Shown here: positions 1-10,169 of the stretch, one piece after another
Position numbering within the stretch: position 1 is the first letter of the stretch
Layout: every line of letters starts with the position of its first letter
Assembly: GCA_034620365.1 (NCBI GenBank)
Contig: JAQGEQ010000231.1
Coordinates: 124,001 to 188,000, forward strand
Source: Pegea sp. RAD2-039
Taxonomy: Eukaryota; Chordata; Thaliacea; Salpida; Salpidae
Direction: 5' to 3'
DNA: 64,000 bases
The notes under the pieces: generated by a model
What the model was told of the DNA's origin: nothing
Seen by the model: only the letters and a program-made list of their open reading frames with translations
Databases searched by the model: none
Position numbers and translations under genes: made by a program

Positions 1-244
1 TTTCTACGATTATTTTAAAGTTTTCTGCTTTTTGACTTTAAAATTTGGCTATAGTTTTGCTAGAACAGCCTTCTTCTAAAAATAGTTTTAAACTGTGATA
101 AATCTCTATATGTTAGTTGCCAAATTTTTAATGATATGCTATATAAAGTATTATATAATTTTTATAATTTTTATAATGAATAATTAATTATTATTTTTAT
201 CGAATATTAGAAAATATATTTGTTTATTTTTGTTTCATTTCTAG

Positions 245-334
245 TGGTATATCCAGGCAACTTGTGCTACTGATGGAACTGGGTTATATGAAGGTCTTGA
301 TTGGTTATCTTCAGCACTATCTTCCAATAACTAA
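245..334 (+). CDS. ARF: ADP-ribosylation factor (ARF) small GTPase, last exon only
   Basis: The exon opens after a TTTCTAG acceptor with codons for WYIQATCATDGTGLYEGLDW and continues to LSSALSSNN and a TAA stop. This is the C-terminus of class I/II ARF proteins, where the WYIQ(A/P)TCAT..GLYEGLDWLS block includes the TCAT guanine-base-contacting loop and the final helix. ARFs are small GTPases that recruit coat proteins and activate lipid-modifying enzymes at Golgi and endosomal membranes. Only the last 29 residues are inside the window; the exons with the P-loop, switch regions and myristoylated N-terminus lie to the left. The TGG codon starts exactly at the exon border (phase 0). An AATAAA at about 701-706 could be its poly(A) signal. 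The family call is firm; which ARF paralogue it is cannot be decided. Confidence 0.93.
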   Translation, partial: WYIQATCATDGTGLYEGLDWLSSALSSNN

Positions 335-1239
335 TCTGACTGTAAGATCTGATAAAGATTTCTCTTGTTTACCTGGTGTTTTGTGAAAATACTATTAACT
401 GTTGGACTTTTACTGTATGCTACTGATGCCTATTATTGGTCTTTGTTAAGATTTCTTTTATATCAATTTTACTTTGTATAAGATTATATTGCGATGGAGT
501 TATTATCGACTAGTTTTTCTTGTCTGCTTTTGCTTTATCTTGATTACTTGTCTGTCAAAAAGATATTTTTTTGTTACTTCAAAGCGAGATTTTCATCTGT
601 CTCTTATATAGCTGCTACCTGATTGAGAATGGAGTTTATTCTGCGGTATTCACTCGTTTTTCCTTGTTCTGCTTTTACTTGTAGTTTTTGTTTTGGCTGA
701 AATAAAACGATTTAAAATATTTTCGATAATTATTTTAAGAAGTTGTGTTTCTGAACTATAAATAAATCACGAACAAAAGTTTATTCAATTTTGAATTGGA
801 AACTTTGAGAACAGTAAGTCAAGCTTACTTACAGAACCAACAAAAAATGTTAAAAACTCACCCAGCAATGCACAAGAAACCTAAATTCTTGCTACAACTT
901 GTTGAGGGACCTTAAGAATCACTTTCTAATCTTTTGGTGAATTACACAATTATCATGAAAGTGTTATCATCCATTATATAACCAATTAGACAAACTTTTA
1001 AATATATCCATAATCTCTACAATACTTTACTACATATGTAAGAGAGTATGAACAGTTTTTAGAATACATATGGTGCTAGATTCAGATGATTAACAGGTAA
1101 TAGATAATTTGAGAAGCATTTTTACGCTCAAACTCGTTTTCAGCCCAACAACAAGATCTTCATAAAAAAAAATTGTCTGTAGATAGAAGCTAATAAAATT
1201 ACTTGGTAGATATCTCTTGCTTTCTATATTTCTAACTCA
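335..1239. other. Non-coding, ARF 3' UTR and intergenic
   Basis: AT-rich sequence with no open frame of interest. The first part is probably the ARF 3' untranslated region, with AATAAA motifs near 701 and 761. Nothing else is recognised. Confidence 0.5.
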
Positions 1240-1317
1240 ATAGATATTATTTGTGAGAATGTGTGTTAGCGGAAGGTGCTCTCTTCAAGCACTCTCCTTC
1301 ACATTTATTGAAATAAG
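1240..1317 (+). mobile_element. CR1-like retrotransposon 3'-end fragment
   Basis: This stretch resembles the reverse complement of 42346-42420, the 3' untranslated end of the nearly complete element further right. Both contain the TTTGTGAGAATGTGTGT motif, a gtgctctctt block and then ctccttcacatttattg just before the tail. Here the element would lie in + orientation and has many substitutions, so it is an old copy. It probably extends a little to the left of 1240. No coding sequence of the element is recognisable directly upstream of it. Confidence 0.75.
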
Positions 1318-2416
1318 TAGGTATAGACTTATTAAATATTGGTTTATTATGTACTAGCTTTTACAGTAAAAGTTGGGATTTCTTTAAACTTTATATTTTA
1401 GAACATTCAATGAACTAAAATCAAATGAGAAACATCCAATATTAGAAGATATTCAACTAGAATGAATACTGTTGACGGCTTATTTCTAATATTTCTTCAT
1501 TTAATAGCAACTGCAAATTAATTTGATATTTTTTAATGCTTTAAGATCAATATGAAAATTAAAAGTTTCAGACGCTGGAGAAATTTTGATTTTATTTCCT
1601 ACTATTTGCTGCTATATTCATTATTAGCGAACATGGCTATTAGAGCTGCATTTGTAAGCCCTGAACTAGCAGGTTTATTTATTTCTGAACTAGTATCCTA
1701 GGCTTACTTTACAGCGGAAGTGATATTTCTGAATCAAATAATTTATTGCATATTTTTATAATGGTAAAATCATACTTTTTTTATGTTTTCATAAAATTTT
1801 GGCAAAAAAGAGTTTCTAACAATTTGTATTTCAGAATCAGTCTCTAAAGCTCAAGACAACTTTATAAGTTCCTAATTCTTGCAAACTCACGACTTATTAA
1901 ACTAAATGCTTAAAATATTGATTATAATATCACAAAAATTTTGGTTTAATTTTATAGTGTTTGCTAGATATAAGTATTGCATAAGAACTTGATCATATTT
2001 AGAAAGAAAAATAAATATTTTTGTACATTTAAGTGCAAATGCTGTTGATTAAGAAATTAAATTTATTATCAAACTGCTTAAATTTTTAGCTCTTAATGAC
2101 TTATTAAATAATGCTTAAGAAGATGAAATACTGAAAAGTCACTATTTTGATCTTTAGTCACTTAGCTACATGATTAATGTGGAAAATATTTTAAGTGAAG
2201 TAAAGATGTCTAGATACATTTACAATATTCTTTTTCTTAATTTCTATAGAAAACTTCAAATTAAGATTAAATCATTAAATTCAGCTTTTAAATAGCAAAT
2301 TTTATTTAGTTTTCATAGCTTATACTAATTTTGATTAACTACTGAATACCAAAAAGCCACAATCGTGAAAAATTTGAGGAATTTACAGCATTAAAAATCT
2401 TTTATACAAATAAGTT
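1318..2416. other. Non-coding intergenic sequence
   Basis: AT-rich sequence with no gene recognised. It lies between two decayed CR1-like fragments and may hold further unrecognisable retrotransposon remains. Confidence 0.4.
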
Positions 2417-2960
2417 AAAGCAGACTCTTCCATCAAACCTCTGTACAAAGATCTTTCTTTACAAGAAAACAACTTATAATTTATTTTTAGTCTTATGGTC
2501 AAATGGCAAGAAAAGCTTTTTTTTTCGTTTTCATAAATCACAAGTTTAAGGTGATATCTAGATATCTCCCTTGCTTAATAAAAAAACAAAACAGTTTGTG
2601 ATGCAACTGGGTAATAAAGCTGAGTTGCTAAACAATCAAGTTGATAGCGTTTTTATAACCGATGATGATTATCTCTGAGAAGATTGATGTTTACATAACG
2701 CTCGATATATAAAGCTATTTCTTCTTTAAAATCATCAGTTCTCAACCCCCTGCTTTGTTCTTAAAAGAAACTACTTCCTATGTATCACAACCCTTATCTC
2801 TACTCTTAAACATCACCCTGAGGCAAGAAAGTGCTTATCAAATTTGGAGGAAAGTTATCATTAGTTAAATGTAATAATTTAATGAAACATTCCTTAATAT
2901 AGGTGAGTCAAAACGAAATTTACTCAAAGCTGTTTGTAGATCAGAAGAAAGCTTTTATTT
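2417..2960 (+). pseudogene. Decayed CR1-like ORF2 fragment (connector and RT start)
   Basis: Conceptual translation in shifting frames matches the ORF2 protein of the elements at 6.2-8.4 kb and 42.5-45 kb. Recognisable blocks in order are KADSSIKPLYKDLSL, NKAELLNNQ with FITDD, PALFLKE with PLSLLLNITL, and IWRKVIIS followed by a remnant of the VICRTQEH region. Stops, frameshifts and internal deletions are frequent and it cannot be functional. It is on the + strand, opposite to the two younger copies, and is more divergent from them than they are from each other. Confidence 0.8.
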
Positions 2961-3374
2961 AACTTCTGTTTTAAAAAGCAAAGTTAATTTTTTATATATT
3001 TGCTTGATATCTTTAAAGGAAAAAATTTAAATGAATAATTTATTGTCTCTAACTTACTGTATGTAGATTAGCTTATTAATAAAATCTTGAAAATGTTAAC
3101 TAAAAAAACCTAGATTTAACCAAGAATTTTTCTTATTATCTTTTATTGCGACATTCCTTTAATATCATTGGTTAGCGTACGACTAAAAAGTTTAAGACTT
3201 TAAGGAACTATAAAGAATGAAGTGGAAAGCTCACTGCCTTCTTTTTTATTTTTGTAAGTTTCAATAACCCCCTCTTTACTTTTTCCATATTTGATTTTAC
3301 ATCTGAAAAATTAGAATATCATTACTACTAGAAGATTGGAAAGTTTGTTTTGGTACTTGATATTACTGAGATGT
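2961..3374. other. Non-coding intergenic sequence
   Basis: Downstream flank of the EndoU gene, which is on the - strand. Nothing recognised, apart from a possible continuation of the decayed retrotransposon on its left. Confidence 0.4.
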
Positions 3375-4889
3375 CAGTAGCTTATTAACAGCCTAAATCA
3401 AAATATCATATAAACAATAAAGCAGACATACTTTTCGTCAGCGTAAAAGTAAAAACACCAGGTAAAGACGGCAACTTCATATGCAGGATCCTTTCCTACT
3501 AGAATACCAGATCTTGATTTTTCGGCGCCTTTCCATTTAAATCTAACATCACATAGCAGAGGCTGTTAAAGATTGAAGAACTCATTAAATAGTTGTTCTA
3601 TTGTAAAGTAGGTAGACAAATATATGTGTCATAAAACTGTTTTTAAGTTCAAACTTATTTTAAAGCAGTAAACTGTATTAGCTTACATTTCTGTCTTCGT
3701 CTAGAATTGCAACGTTTGACAAATCTTTGTTTTTATTCAAGGTATTAAATTGAATCCAATTATGGAACCCGGTCACCGATTCTCTTCCCCTAATATCTCT
3801 TATTTCACCAACAAAAACGTGTCGAAACCTTGACGAAAATAGAAGAAAAATAGAAATCATATAATTTATTAATAATCACAAATAAAAAATAAAATCATTA
3901 ACAACTATTCACTTGAACAAAAAGTGTTTTTGTGAAAGTTAAAATTAATCGAAAGTAGAAAAGTTTCTAAACAGATTCAATTCTTACCCAACAACTTCAC
4001 CTGTTGGATCGGATCCAAACCAAATGTTTTTGATCGTATTTTCAAACTGACTAGTGGCTGAATTACAAAATTTAGATTTTTGAATCAAGAGAATAAAATA
4101 ATCTGAACAAAAAAATCTTACTTCTTGATCCAATGAGAAATTTCAGTGTTTTTCCAGACTTAGTCTTCGTAAATTCTTTTATAAAAGTTTCAACTTTGCT
4201 AGCTACATCAAGTCTTGCCTTTCTAGATTTCTTGGATGGATCAAACAATTTGAGAAGCTCATTAAAAGTTTTCAAAAACCCATATTCATTATAAGCTTTT
4301 TCAAATTTAATAGTACTTCTTTAAAAACAAAAATGTTTGGGGTGAATAGCTTTAAAATTAAAAAAATATATTTGTTTATTATATGTAGAATAATAATTGG
4401 TTTGATATAATACTTCTCAGAGATTTATTTTTGTAGAAATTTACAATATTAAAGATATTTATATAGCACTGTTCTAAAAGTGCTTTAAAAAACGTTTTTA
4501 GAATCACAAAGTATAGTGTTCAGAAGCAGAAACACTACTATAGTTAATATATATAACTACAAAAATCTAAGCTAAAAATCTATTACAAAATTGCAATAAA
4601 ATAGTAATTTAAAAGTACTTAGGATTCTTGATGAAGTCGCTACAACTCTTCCAGTTGTTTTCTTGAACATCCCAATGATCCCAAAGCTTTTGAGTTTGAC
4701 TCGGATCATTACGGTCGACATCTGGAAATTGAATTTTTTACAAAATATTTTTTGAATATTTTAAAGTTTAATAAGCAGTTTTAGCTAAACTAATTAGAAA
4801 TATTTACCGGCCACAGCTAAGCAGGCTAGTTGAAGCAAAACTATGATAAGTTGAGCTGATAATATCACATTTAAGATCATCATATTCAT
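3375..4889 (-). CDS. ENDOU: Poly(U)-specific endoribonuclease (EndoU/XendoU family), spliced
   Basis: Read on the - strand, exons join in frame: 4889-4808, 4721-4619, 4318-4122, 4057-3988, 3828-3687 and 3562-3432, possibly ending in 3392-3375. The product is about 248 residues. A hydrophobic signal peptide (MNMMILNVILSAQLIIVLLQ...) suggests secretion. EndoU hallmarks follow: GFRHVFVGE, then TGFHNWIQF, then FKWKGAEKSRSGILVGKDP and YEVAVFTWCFY. In XendoU-type enzymes two histidines and a lysine in these blocks form the active site, which cleaves RNA at uridines and needs Mn2+ in characterised members. All three are present here. The last 25-30 residues usual for the family are not seen. Either the end is shortened or a further exon was missed; the proposed last intron would be only 39 bp. 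An ATTTTCAG acceptor-like site lies about 15 bases upstream of the ATG. Confidence 0.85.
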
Positions 4890-6004
4890 ATAGTAACTCT
4901 TAATCTGAAAATCGTTATTTTTATTTCTAAAATAGTACAATTGTTATATTTATTTTGGCTTATAATGTTAGGCTTAAAATTAATTTAATTAAAATAGCTA
5001 AAACTGATTAAATTATTTTCATTATTCAAGTAGTTTGCCTCCAAAAATTCTAAACCGACAAAAATTAACTGAATAGAAAATTTAACTTTAGTTGAAAAAG
5101 AAAATCAATTTATAGTTTAAAGAAGGATGTGAAATAGTAAAAAGGTTTCCCTTTTCCTTGTCGTTAAAAGCTTTTTACCCTGTCAGTTGTTTTGATCAAC
5201 AAACTTTAGTGTAGTAATTACAGAATATATGTTTGAATCTGCAATGCTGTTGAAATCGATATTTGTGAACCTGAAACTTCCTATTTACTTCAATCACTGA
5301 AAACGATTTCACTAGATAGTTTAATGTACTTAGAAAGTCATTTTCAAACAATTACTTTCGTAATAACAGGTAGAAGTTAGTATTCCTAATTTAATCACAT
5401 AATTTACCAAGTCAAATAATTTACAAAGTCAAAGCACGCAAAAGACATAATCTGTTCTGACATCTCTTATAAATCGTTAGCTATAAAGACCGAAAAAGCT
5501 TGTTTTACTTCTTGCTTTTACAGTTAGGTATTGAAATATTTTGCTGTTGTTAGCGATATATTGTATATTGTGTTTGCCTTACAAAATACTAGGTAGTATT
5601 TTACTACTTAGTAGTATTAGTAGGCACTTCAAAATCATTATGAAGTTGTGTGCATGCCTCATCCAAAGTTTGAAGCTTCTTTTTAGGTGAACACACCTTT
5701 TATTGTGTAGCCTAGATTTCTTTCAGTCAAATACTATCAAGGTGAAGTTTGAAAATTGAATTATTTATTGAAATCATAAAATTCTTTTAGAAGAAATACA
5801 ATTTTCGGAAAATTACTTAAACTTTGCAATTTTTAAATCTTGAATTGTAAATTTTTAAAGAAGGGATAAACATAAAACTAATTACTTGATTGTTTACCTT
5901 TTCGTGTTACTTCCTTGTTAATGTGTTTAGTATTAGTTAGTATAGGTTACTTTTACCATTCTAACATTAAGCTATTTTGCAAACACTTTCGTTGCTTTTA
6001 GCTA
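4890..6004. other. Non-coding intergenic sequence
   Basis: AT-rich sequence upstream of the EndoU gene. No coding exon, RNA gene or repeat is recognised. Confidence 0.45.
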
Positions 6005-8700
6005 ACGCAATCTAAGAAAATACTTGACTCATCTCGATAGAGTTAAAGACAGAAACCCAGTCAACACTTGACACATACTCATCAATACCATCATGATTTC
6101 CATAGTTAAATTTCCGCTTGTTTAGAGTTTTAACGTTCACGGAAATTAGATCTATTTGACGTGTAAATGAAAAAGCATATGACGATGAAGAATTGCACAG
6201 AATCATAGTATTGTAAAAGAGAAAAATTCACAGTTTAGAAATGGCAATGTTGGCGATATTATAACAATTCAGCTTTTTCTTGAACAACACAGGTGATTTT
6301 GATATGACAATCTCTGATGGCAGATTCTTCCATGTACTGATTGTGCGGTATAAGAAAAAACTTAATCTGGTTAACGTAGCTGGTGGAGTGGGCTTATTAA
6401 GATGTAATTTATGTCTTCTAAGTTGATATAACTTGAGGGAGGGACTAATGGAGAAAAAGTCACCAAACTGAAGATCAATTAGGTTGTGAATAATTTTAAA
6501 AATCAGAATAAGGTCGTATTTAATTCTTCGGATTTCCAAAGTATCTAGATTGAAGAAGCTGAGACGATGCTTAAAACTCTCGTATTTGATATTAAGTTTC
6601 CTGCAAACCAATCTCGTAAATGTTGCCTGAACAGATTCGATTTTTCTGATATCACCAACTTGATATGGCATCCATGCACTGACATTGTATTCAAGAATAG
6701 GGCGTATGTACAGTTTGAAAAGGTTGACGAAAAACCATGGATCTTTAGAATTAAAAGTCTTTATGATGAGGTGGACAAGCTTGATAGATTTTCCAAAGAT
6801 TCTGGAAACATAACTGTGCCATTTGAAGTCAGATGTCAGAGTAATGCCGAGGTCTATGACTGAGGATACTCGTTCAAGAATAGATCCATTGATGTAGTAT
6901 TGGTTGCTGAAGTTGGCAGCTGGCTTACGGGAGAATGTTATAACTTCAGACTTTGTTGGCTGGATTTTAAGTTGCCAATTCGCAGACCAGTTTTCTACGA
7001 TGTTTAGTGCAGTGTGGAGTTTTGAGTGAGAACCAGATAATAGCTTGATGTCATCTGCATACACAAACACACTGACATTGTCTACTGTTATTAGTCTTCT
7101 GATGAGGTCTTCAATGAAAATCAAAAAGAGAAGTGGACCCAGAACGGAACCCTGAGGAACGCCGCTGGTGACTTTACTAGGAGTAGATAAAGATCTTTCT
7201 ACACGGGTTCGTTGGGTTCTACCTGATAAGAAATCTTCAATCCATTTTAAGATGGAGTTGCTGATTTTTATGTTTTTCAATACAGTAATGAGCTTGTTGT
7301 GTGGAACAGAATCAAACGCTTTAGCAAAATCAAGGTATATGATGTCACATGGAGTATTACTTTCGTAATGAGCTGTAAGCTCATTGAAAAAAGTGAGATG
7401 TTGAGTCAAAGAAGATCTTTGCTTAACAAAGCCATGCTGGGCATCAGATATTAGATGATGCCCCGTCAAATGGCTAGTTATATGGTTGTGAATGATGTGT
7501 TCTTGAGTTCTGCAGATAACCGAAGTCAGCGAAACTGGTCTGAAGTTAAGTGCAGTGTTTCTGGGACCCTTCTTATAAATTGGAGTAATAATAGCATTCT
7601 TCCAAATTTGTGGAAGTCTTCCCCGCTTAAGAGTCATGTTAAAGAGTAGCGATAAGGGTAGCGCTAAAGAAGAAGTACTTTTTCTTAAAAACAAAGCTGG
7701 GATTTGATCTGGGGTGTTGGAAACTGTTGACTTTAGAGAAGAAACAGCTTTAGATACTATATCAACTGTTATGTCTAGATCTACCATCTTAGAGATATTT
7801 GAAAGGATATTGGAGTAGGAAATAGTAGGAGTATTGCCATCATCGGTTATAAAAACCTTTTCAAATTGTTTGTTTAGCAATTCAGCTTTATTCTTTGGTT
7901 CCATCACCAGCTGATTGGCGTTATCAAGCAAGGGAGGTAGATGAGATCTCGTCTTAAGCTTGTGATTAATGAAGCCAAAAAACGTTTTCTTGCTAGGTGA
8001 AGATAAGATTGCACTTTCTTTTCCTAAATAGAGGCTATAAACTGATTTCTTGTAGACTAGACAAAGATCTTTGTATAGAGGTTTGATGGAAGGATCTGCT
8101 TTAGTTTGTTTGTATAAGAGGTTTTTCAAATGCTGTAAATTCCTTAAATATCTTGGCAAGTGTGGTTTTTTGTTGACTCTATATAAAGGTATGAACTTTT
8201 TAATTGACTCATTAACAATGTTAGTAAACCTCGAGTAGATATCATTGATGTCTTCGGTAGAGTTGAAAACAGAAATCCAGTCAACACCTGATAAAAACTT
8301 GTTTATACTGTTATAATTTCCACGATAAAAGTTCCGTATGCTTGGAGTTTTAACGAGTTTCTTGAAAAAAAAAAACTTTGACAATTCTCAAGGCCTGTTG
8401 TGGACCTCGAACTTTGTACTTGAAAAGATTTGGTTGTTTCTTCTGATTTTGATTATACGCATCTTTTAGAAGATGCTTATTTCTTAGGCAATCATCTTCA
8501 TACATCATGTACTACTCAAACATACTCGAAATTTTGTCAAGCCTTAGTTTATACAGCTTGGCAAGAAACTTGCGTTGGTCCTAACTTTCCTGAAAGGACA
8601 CTTCCAACGTTCTTTGATGATCTGAGAATCTTGCTCCAAGTCTGGTCATAGATATTTTTACAAAATCAAGGCTTTGATTTAGTACAAGGGCTCTTAGTGT
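6005..8700 (-). mobile_element. Composite CR1-like non-LTR retrotransposon locus
   Basis: Three blocks in the same sense (- strand). Block 8700 to about 8346 is an old, stop-riddled remnant of the ORF1 C-terminus, related to 45535-45850. Block 8345 to about 6145 is a young copy of the ORF2 connector, reverse transcriptase and part of the 3' UTR, nearly identical to 42415-44621. Block 6140 to about 6005 is again old and matches the start of the connector (SVDWVSVFNS). The endonuclease region, about 880 bases in the reference copy, is absent, as are the last 60-70 bases of the 3' UTR and the AAAT-rich tail. A young segment therefore lies inside an old copy and lacks both ends of a normal insertion. 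Confidence 0.8.
6228..8384 (-). CDS. CR1-like reverse transcriptase ORF lacking the endonuclease domain
   Basis: An uninterrupted frame of about 718 codons. From the sequence VKTPSIRNFYRGNY onward it matches the ORF2 of the element at 42.5-45 kb with few differences. Reverse transcriptase motifs are intact: NFRPVSLTSVICRTQEHII, FAKAFDSVPHNKL, SGVPQGSVLGPLLFLIF and the catalytic FVYADDIKLL. The thumb and C-terminal region run to the end. The first 10-11 codons come from unrelated sequence across the junction, and the frame opens without an ATG, starting with TTG. The apurinic-like endonuclease is missing, so it could not cut its own target even if translated. It is best seen as a recent partial copy not yet damaged by mutation. 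Antisense frames here are shadows. Confidence 0.8.
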   Translation of the reverse strand: MSKFFFFKKLVKTPSIRNFYRGNYNSINKFLSGVDWISVFNSTEDINDIYSRFTNIVNESIKKFIPLYRVNKKPHLPRYLRNLQHLKNLLYKQTKADPSIKPLYKDLCLVYKKSVYSLYLGKESAILSSPSKKTFFGFINHKLKTRSHLPPLLDNANQLVMEPKNKAELLNKQFEKVFITDDGNTPTISYSNILSNISKMVDLDITVDIVSKAVSSLKSTVSNTPDQIPALFLRKSTSSLALPLSLLFNMTLKRGRLPQIWKNAIITPIYKKGPRNTALNFRPVSLTSVICRTQEHIIHNHITSHLTGHHLISDAQHGFVKQRSSLTQHLTFFNELTAHYESNTPCDIIYLDFAKAFDSVPHNKLITVLKNIKISNSILKWIEDFLSGRTQRTRVERSLSTPSKVTSGVPQGSVLGPLLFLIFIEDLIRRLITVDNVSVFVYADDIKLLSGSHSKLHTALNIVENWSANWQLKIQPTKSEVITFSRKPAANFSNQYYINGSILERVSSVIDLGITLTSDFKWHSYVSRIFGKSIKLVHLIIKTFNSKDPWFFVNLFKLYIRPILEYNVSAWMPYQVGDIRKIESVQATFTRLVCRKLNIKYESFKHRLSFFNLDTLEIRRIKYDLILIFKIIHNLIDLQFGDFFSISPSLKLYQLRRHKLHLNKPTPPATLTRLSFFLYRTISTWKNLPSEIVISKSPVLFKKKLNCYNIANIAISKL

Positions 8701-9672
8701 AACAAAATCAAAAAAGTTTGATTTGATTTCTTATCAAAACAGAAATATTCATCAAAAGTAATATATAAGTAGCTTAGTAGAAACTATTTTATTTCAACTA
8801 TTATAATAATCAACATAATATAAGGTATAACCTGAAAACCTTATTCAAATAAATGATTGTATCATGTCATTACAGCTGTATAATCAATTTTTACAATCAC
8901 GTGTTAAATAAATAAATAAAAGGAAAAATATATATCCAACTACAGTTTCATCTCAACTGTTGTGCCTTGTGTGAGATTCAAACAGACTTGCTTTACCTCA
9001 AGTTTTAATATTTATCACTCAGCTAATTGAAGAGATAATGAAAACTGATTTCCATAATTTTGAAATTTTTAAGTAAAAGAAAATTAATTAAAAAAACTTG
9101 CAAGTATATACTTTTTGCTAATTCAAATATGTTTTTTGACGTGAAAAATTGCTTTAGCTAAACGACCATAATTGTACAAATAATGCAAGTAATCGTCTCT
9201 ATAGCTAGGAAAGTTTGGGTAGTTAATAAATTATATTTGTTTATCGATTTTTTAATTATAGTCTCATAAAGATTAAAAATATATTTTAAGTTTTTATTTT
9301 GCTCTTACTTGTAATATTATTTTCATTTTAAATTTACTTTTATATATTTATATATAAATTCATATTTTAAACTTTTCTGTTTTAATAAAAAAATTTAACA
9401 TTTTTTTATATGTTTTAGCTTCCAAATTAGTTCTAGTAATTTTTCTATTTAAAAATAATAGTTATTACTTTTTCAATTAGCTACTTTTTATAATGTATTT
9501 GTAAGCATTAAGTATTTTTAACTTAATTTAAGTAATTATTTTTCTATAGTTTATTTGCTGAATAAAATCTTGTTTAACTTATTCAGTATAACTCTCTTGT
9601 TTTTATCTAACTCAAAGTTTAAAAAAAAACAATTAATATGAGTTTAATGACTATCTAGATTCAAAAGTTAAG
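8701..9672. other. Non-coding intergenic sequence upstream of FAM32A
   Basis: Very AT-rich. No gene is recognised. It probably contains the FAM32A promoter, but no specific element can be named. Confidence 0.4.
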
Positions 9673-10026
9673 ATGCCTGCTTCTGAGTATCACCAGGTTG
9701 ACAAAAGACCTTTACAGTTTAAATCCGACAATGGAAAGATTTCTAAAAAGAAACGAAAGGACAAGAAAAAGAAGAAAAAGGAAAAAATTGAAATAACGAC
9801 TAAAGAAATTCCTAAGAAGAATGAAGCTGTTACACCTGCAACAGTCAATTATGACCACCTTACCCCTGCTGAAAGAAAGTTTAAAGAAGCTCAAGAAAAA
9901 CAGCAGATGAAAAGAATTCTGAAAAAAGCAACAACAACTCATCGAGATAGAGTGGAAGAGTTTAATCGCCATCTTGACTCACTTTCTGAACATTATGATA
10001 TTCCTAAAGTCAGCTGGACCAAATGA
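9673..10026 (+). CDS. FAM32A: FAM32A-like nuclear protein
   Basis: A single exon of 117 residues. The N-terminal third carries a long lysine-rich tract (ISKKKRKDKKKKKKEKIE), probably a nuclear or nucleolar localisation signal. It is followed by LTPAERKFKEAQEKQQMKR and a C-terminal block ending HYDIPKVSWTK. That ending is highly conserved in FAM32A proteins, small nuclear proteins found bound in the human spliceosome, where the C-terminus helps 3' splice site docking (established knowledge). The length is close to the human protein (112 residues). The start is the first in-frame ATG, with a CTAG about 14 bases upstream. A poly(A) signal AATAAA is at about 10159-10164. There is no intron in the coding region. 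Confidence 0.95.
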   Translation: MPASEYHQVDKRPLQFKSDNGKISKKKRKDKKKKKKEKIEITTKEIPKKNEAVTPATVNYDHLTPAERKFKEAQEKQQMKRILKKATTTHRDRVEEFNRHLDSLSEHYDIPKVSWTK

Positions 10027-10158
10027 AACTTGATGAATATTTTATGGTTCTTTTGTTTAGTTTTGGAGAAAAAATAGTTTGCTTATTTTTGAAAGAAATG
10101 TACTTTGTATTAAGGAGCAATGAGACTCTAATTTCATTTTTCTATAATTTAAATTGTC

Positions 10159-10164
10159 AATAAA
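10159..10164 (+). terminator. Poly(A) signal of FAM32A
   Basis: AATAAA located about 130 bases after the FAM32A stop codon, in the correct strand. Confidence 0.6.
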
Positions 10165-10169
10165 AAACC

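Noticed and set aside
6567..7649. Several 60-100 codon frames on the + strand within the first CR1-like copy
   Set aside because: They are antisense to the reverse transcriptase frame and recur at the same relative positions in the second copy (42834-43916), so they are shadows.
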